DNA of 7,929 nt from JBCDBH01 sp039184055 (GTDB lineage Bacteria; Acidobacteriota; Thermoanaerobaculia; Multivoradales; J023), in NCBI GenBank assembly GCA_039184055.1, contig JBCDBH010000280.1:1-7929 (forward strand). Reading direction: 5' to 3'. The position numbers were made by a program, and so were the translations under genes. Numbering within the stretch: position 1 is the stretch's first letter; the number at the start of each line of letters is the position of its first letter. The notes under the pieces are model-generated. The model was not told the DNA's origin. It searched no databases and saw only the letters and a program-made list of their open reading frames with translations. Of the stretch, positions 6,525 to 7,929 are shown piece by piece.

Positions 6525-7891
6525 CCGTAGTCGTCACAGAACGCGCGCCAATCGTGTCGTGTTCGGCGGGCCGCGGCTTCGGCGAAGCGACTCATATCGT
6601 GGGGAAACGCGCCACGATGGACCGAGCGTAGAATCCGTAGCTCGACATTCTCTCCAGTCAGACCACCGTCGCGATCGGCCCGAGCATGGGCCTGTGCGAG
6701 CACGCGTCCACAGATTTTGGCGTAGCTCAGAAAGTTGTCGCGGTCGAGGTCTTCGAGGTCGATCGAGTCTTTGTACGGGCTCCGCTCGCGAACCAAATAG
6801 CTGACGTTACCGAGCTCGGTATGTCCATAGTACGGATCGCCTCCGGCAAGATGGACATCATGGGCAGTCACGATCTGGGTCGCGGCGCTCTCGTGCTCGA
6901 TCGGGGGCGTCAGGCCCAACAGCGCCGAATCACGAGCCTGTTTCATCTCCAAGATGACATCGTCGCCGTGATCGGGACGCGCGCTCTCGATGAGCACGAA
7001 GAATCGGTCGAGACCGAGGCTGGCGGTACCGCTGCCATGTTTGATGGCGACGTCTTTGACTCGATAGTGCCCGGCTCGGCCCGCTTGCGGTACCTCGTTG
7101 ATCTGTCGGTAGCGATCGATCGCTGCTTGGATGTCGTCGATTCGGTCCGATGCCGGATCGAGCTCGGCATGGTCGGTACGGAACCGACCCTGATCGAGGT
7201 CGACGAACGCGCTCAGCCAATCACGACGATTGCGCTTCGAGTCGGCGATGAGCGCGGCGATCAACTCCGGGCTATTGGTCTCATGGAGGCGGTGATGTCG
7301 CTCGCTATCGTCCTGTGCGAAGAGGTGGAGGCCGTCGATATAGGCGGCCGCGAAATCACGAGCGATGCGTCGGCAGATCTTGTGCGCGAGATCGTGGTGA
7401 CGACCGGCGAGATAAAAGCCCACCGCGCCACGTTTGACGTCCCACGAGAACGGCGCGACGTGGGCTTCGTCGAAGTCGTTCAGACCGAAGAAGGGCTCGC
7501 CGTTCTCATCCGGCATGATGCCGTAGTTCTCGGGGTGGACATCACCCACCACCAGCACCTGTGGCAGGTGACCATCGGTGCCCGCCTGATCGCGATAAAA
7601 GAGCAGGGCCGTACCGCGAAAGAAGTCGAACGCCGAGCGGGCGATCTTGTCGAATTTCGACTGGGTGGCATCGGGTGAGCGATACAGCCGATGGACATGA
7701 TCTTCGAGCAGGGTTTGGCGCACGTGGACCCGACGTTCTTCGGCGGGTAGGAGATGCGGCGGAACCAAAACCTCGCCCAGGGCACGCTGCCTGGCGAAGG
7801 CGCGAAAGTCGGCGCTCCGGTCTCGAATGGAGGCGTCGGGAATCCTCATGGCGTGGAGTCTAATGTGCCGAGCAGTCCGGGTCGAGCACAT
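6494..7891 (-). CDS. DUF2252 family protein, possibly kinase-like
   Basis: The product has 465 residues from the ATG at 7891. An ATG at 7849 (residue 15, MRIPDASIRDR) is about equally likely, because the first 14 residues are Arg/His-rich and neither start has a good ribosome binding site. DUF2252 hallmarks are SAFDFFRGTALLFYRD (86-101), VVGDVHPENYG (114-124), LNDFDEAHVAPFSWDVKR (137-154), a glycine-rich segment GSGTASLG (286-293), VILEMKQAR (312-320) and an AQAHARAD helix near the C-terminus. The GDVHPEN and NDFDEA pair recalls the catalytic and metal-binding loops of aminoglycoside phosphotransferase-type kinases, and the later glycine loop plus Lys317 recalls the ATP-binding lobe, but in permuted order. 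No activity is established to my knowledge. There is no signal peptide or membrane segment, so it should be cytosolic. Its stop lies inside the convergent methyltransferase gene (31-base overlap). Family assignment is firm; function is open. Confidence 0.92.
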   Translation of the reverse strand: MCSTRTARHIRLHAMRIPDASIRDRSADFRAFARQRALGEVLVPPHLLPAEERRVHVRQTLLEDHVHRLYRSPDATQSKFDKIARSAFDFFRGTALLFYRDQAGTDGHLPQVLVVGDVHPENYGIMPDENGEPFFGLNDFDEAHVAPFSWDVKRGAVGFYLAGRHHDLAHKICRRIARDFAAAYIDGLHLFAQDDSERHHRLHETNSPELIAALIADSKRNRRDWLSAFVDLDQGRFRTDHAELDPASDRIDDIQAAIDRYRQINEVPQAGRAGHYRVKDVAIKHGSGTASLGLDRFFVLIESARPDHGDDVILEMKQARDSALLGLTPPIEHESAATQIVTAHDVHLAGGDPYYGHTELGNVSYLVRERSPYKDSIDLEDLDRDNFLSYAKICGRVLAQAHARADRDGGLTGENVELRILRSVHRGAFPHDMSRFAEAAARRTRHDWRAFCDDYGHGVFFVDDD

Positions 7892-7929
7892 GGCTTAATG
7901 ATAATCGAATTTCGACAATATCTCTTTAC
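7892..7929 (-). promoter_or_regulatory. AT-rich upstream region of the DUF2252 gene, probable promoter
   Basis: These 38 bases are about one-third GC (12 of 38), far below the rest of the window, and lie directly upstream of the DUF2252 gene. On the - strand they include TATCAT (7898-7903), a possible -10 box, and TTGTCG (7913-7918), but the spacing between the two is only 9 bases, so they do not form one standard promoter. If TATCAT is used, transcription would start near 7891, which would favour the ATG at 7849 as the true start. The window ends here, so the full region is not visible. Confidence 0.35.

Noticed and set aside
6686..7678. A 330-codon open frame on the + strand
   Set aside because: It is the antisense shadow of the DUF2252 gene, whose motifs are clear on the other strand; the + strand translation has no recognisable domain.
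1..7929. A defence, mobile or other novel multi-gene system
   Set aside because: No transposase, integrase, toxin-antitoxin pair, nuclease, direct repeats or tRNA-linked attachment site is seen. Apart from the short AT-rich right edge, composition looks uniform across the genes.

Overview
This is a gene-dense bacterial window, about 60% GC by eye, with seven protein-coding genes and no RNA genes, mobile elements, CRISPR arrays or clear repeats. The organism is probably a Gram-negative bacterium: an RF3-type prfC is present and the importer subunit carries a Sec-type signal peptide for a periplasmic domain. The mix of an S9 peptidase, a small multi-pass membrane protein, a DUF2252 protein and a TIGR00027-type methyltransferase would fit groups such as Planctomycetota or Myxococcota. 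The sequence alone does not settle the phylum.

Left block, + strand (1-3147): the C-terminal part of an S9 prolyl oligopeptidase-family peptidase, cut by the window edge, then prfC (peptide chain release factor 3), then a 125-residue four-helix membrane protein of unknown function. The gaps of 27 and 22-31 bases hold no terminator that I can see, so the three may be co-transcribed. They do not form an obvious pathway.

Middle block, - strand (5483-3181): a compact two-gene ABC importer of the quaternary-amine/osmoprotectant class (glycine betaine, choline, possibly ergothioneine or a related compound). The ATPase gene comes first and overlaps by 4 bases (ATGA) a gene that fuses the substrate-binding protein, at the N-terminus, to the permease, at the C-terminus. 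These two polypeptides supply all parts of an importer.

Right block: divergent from the ATPase and separated by a 126-base intergenic region, a GTG-started LCM/TIGR00027-family SAM-dependent methyltransferase runs on the + strand (5610-6524). It converges with, and overlaps by 31 bases, a DUF2252 protein on the - strand (6494-7891). The AT-rich right edge (7892-7929) is probably the promoter region of the DUF2252 gene.

Most of the window is ordinary. The two points most worth pursuing are the order of kinase-like motifs in the DUF2252 protein, which suggests a circularly permuted kinase-like fold, and the binding-protein-first fusion in the importer, whose substrate is unassigned.
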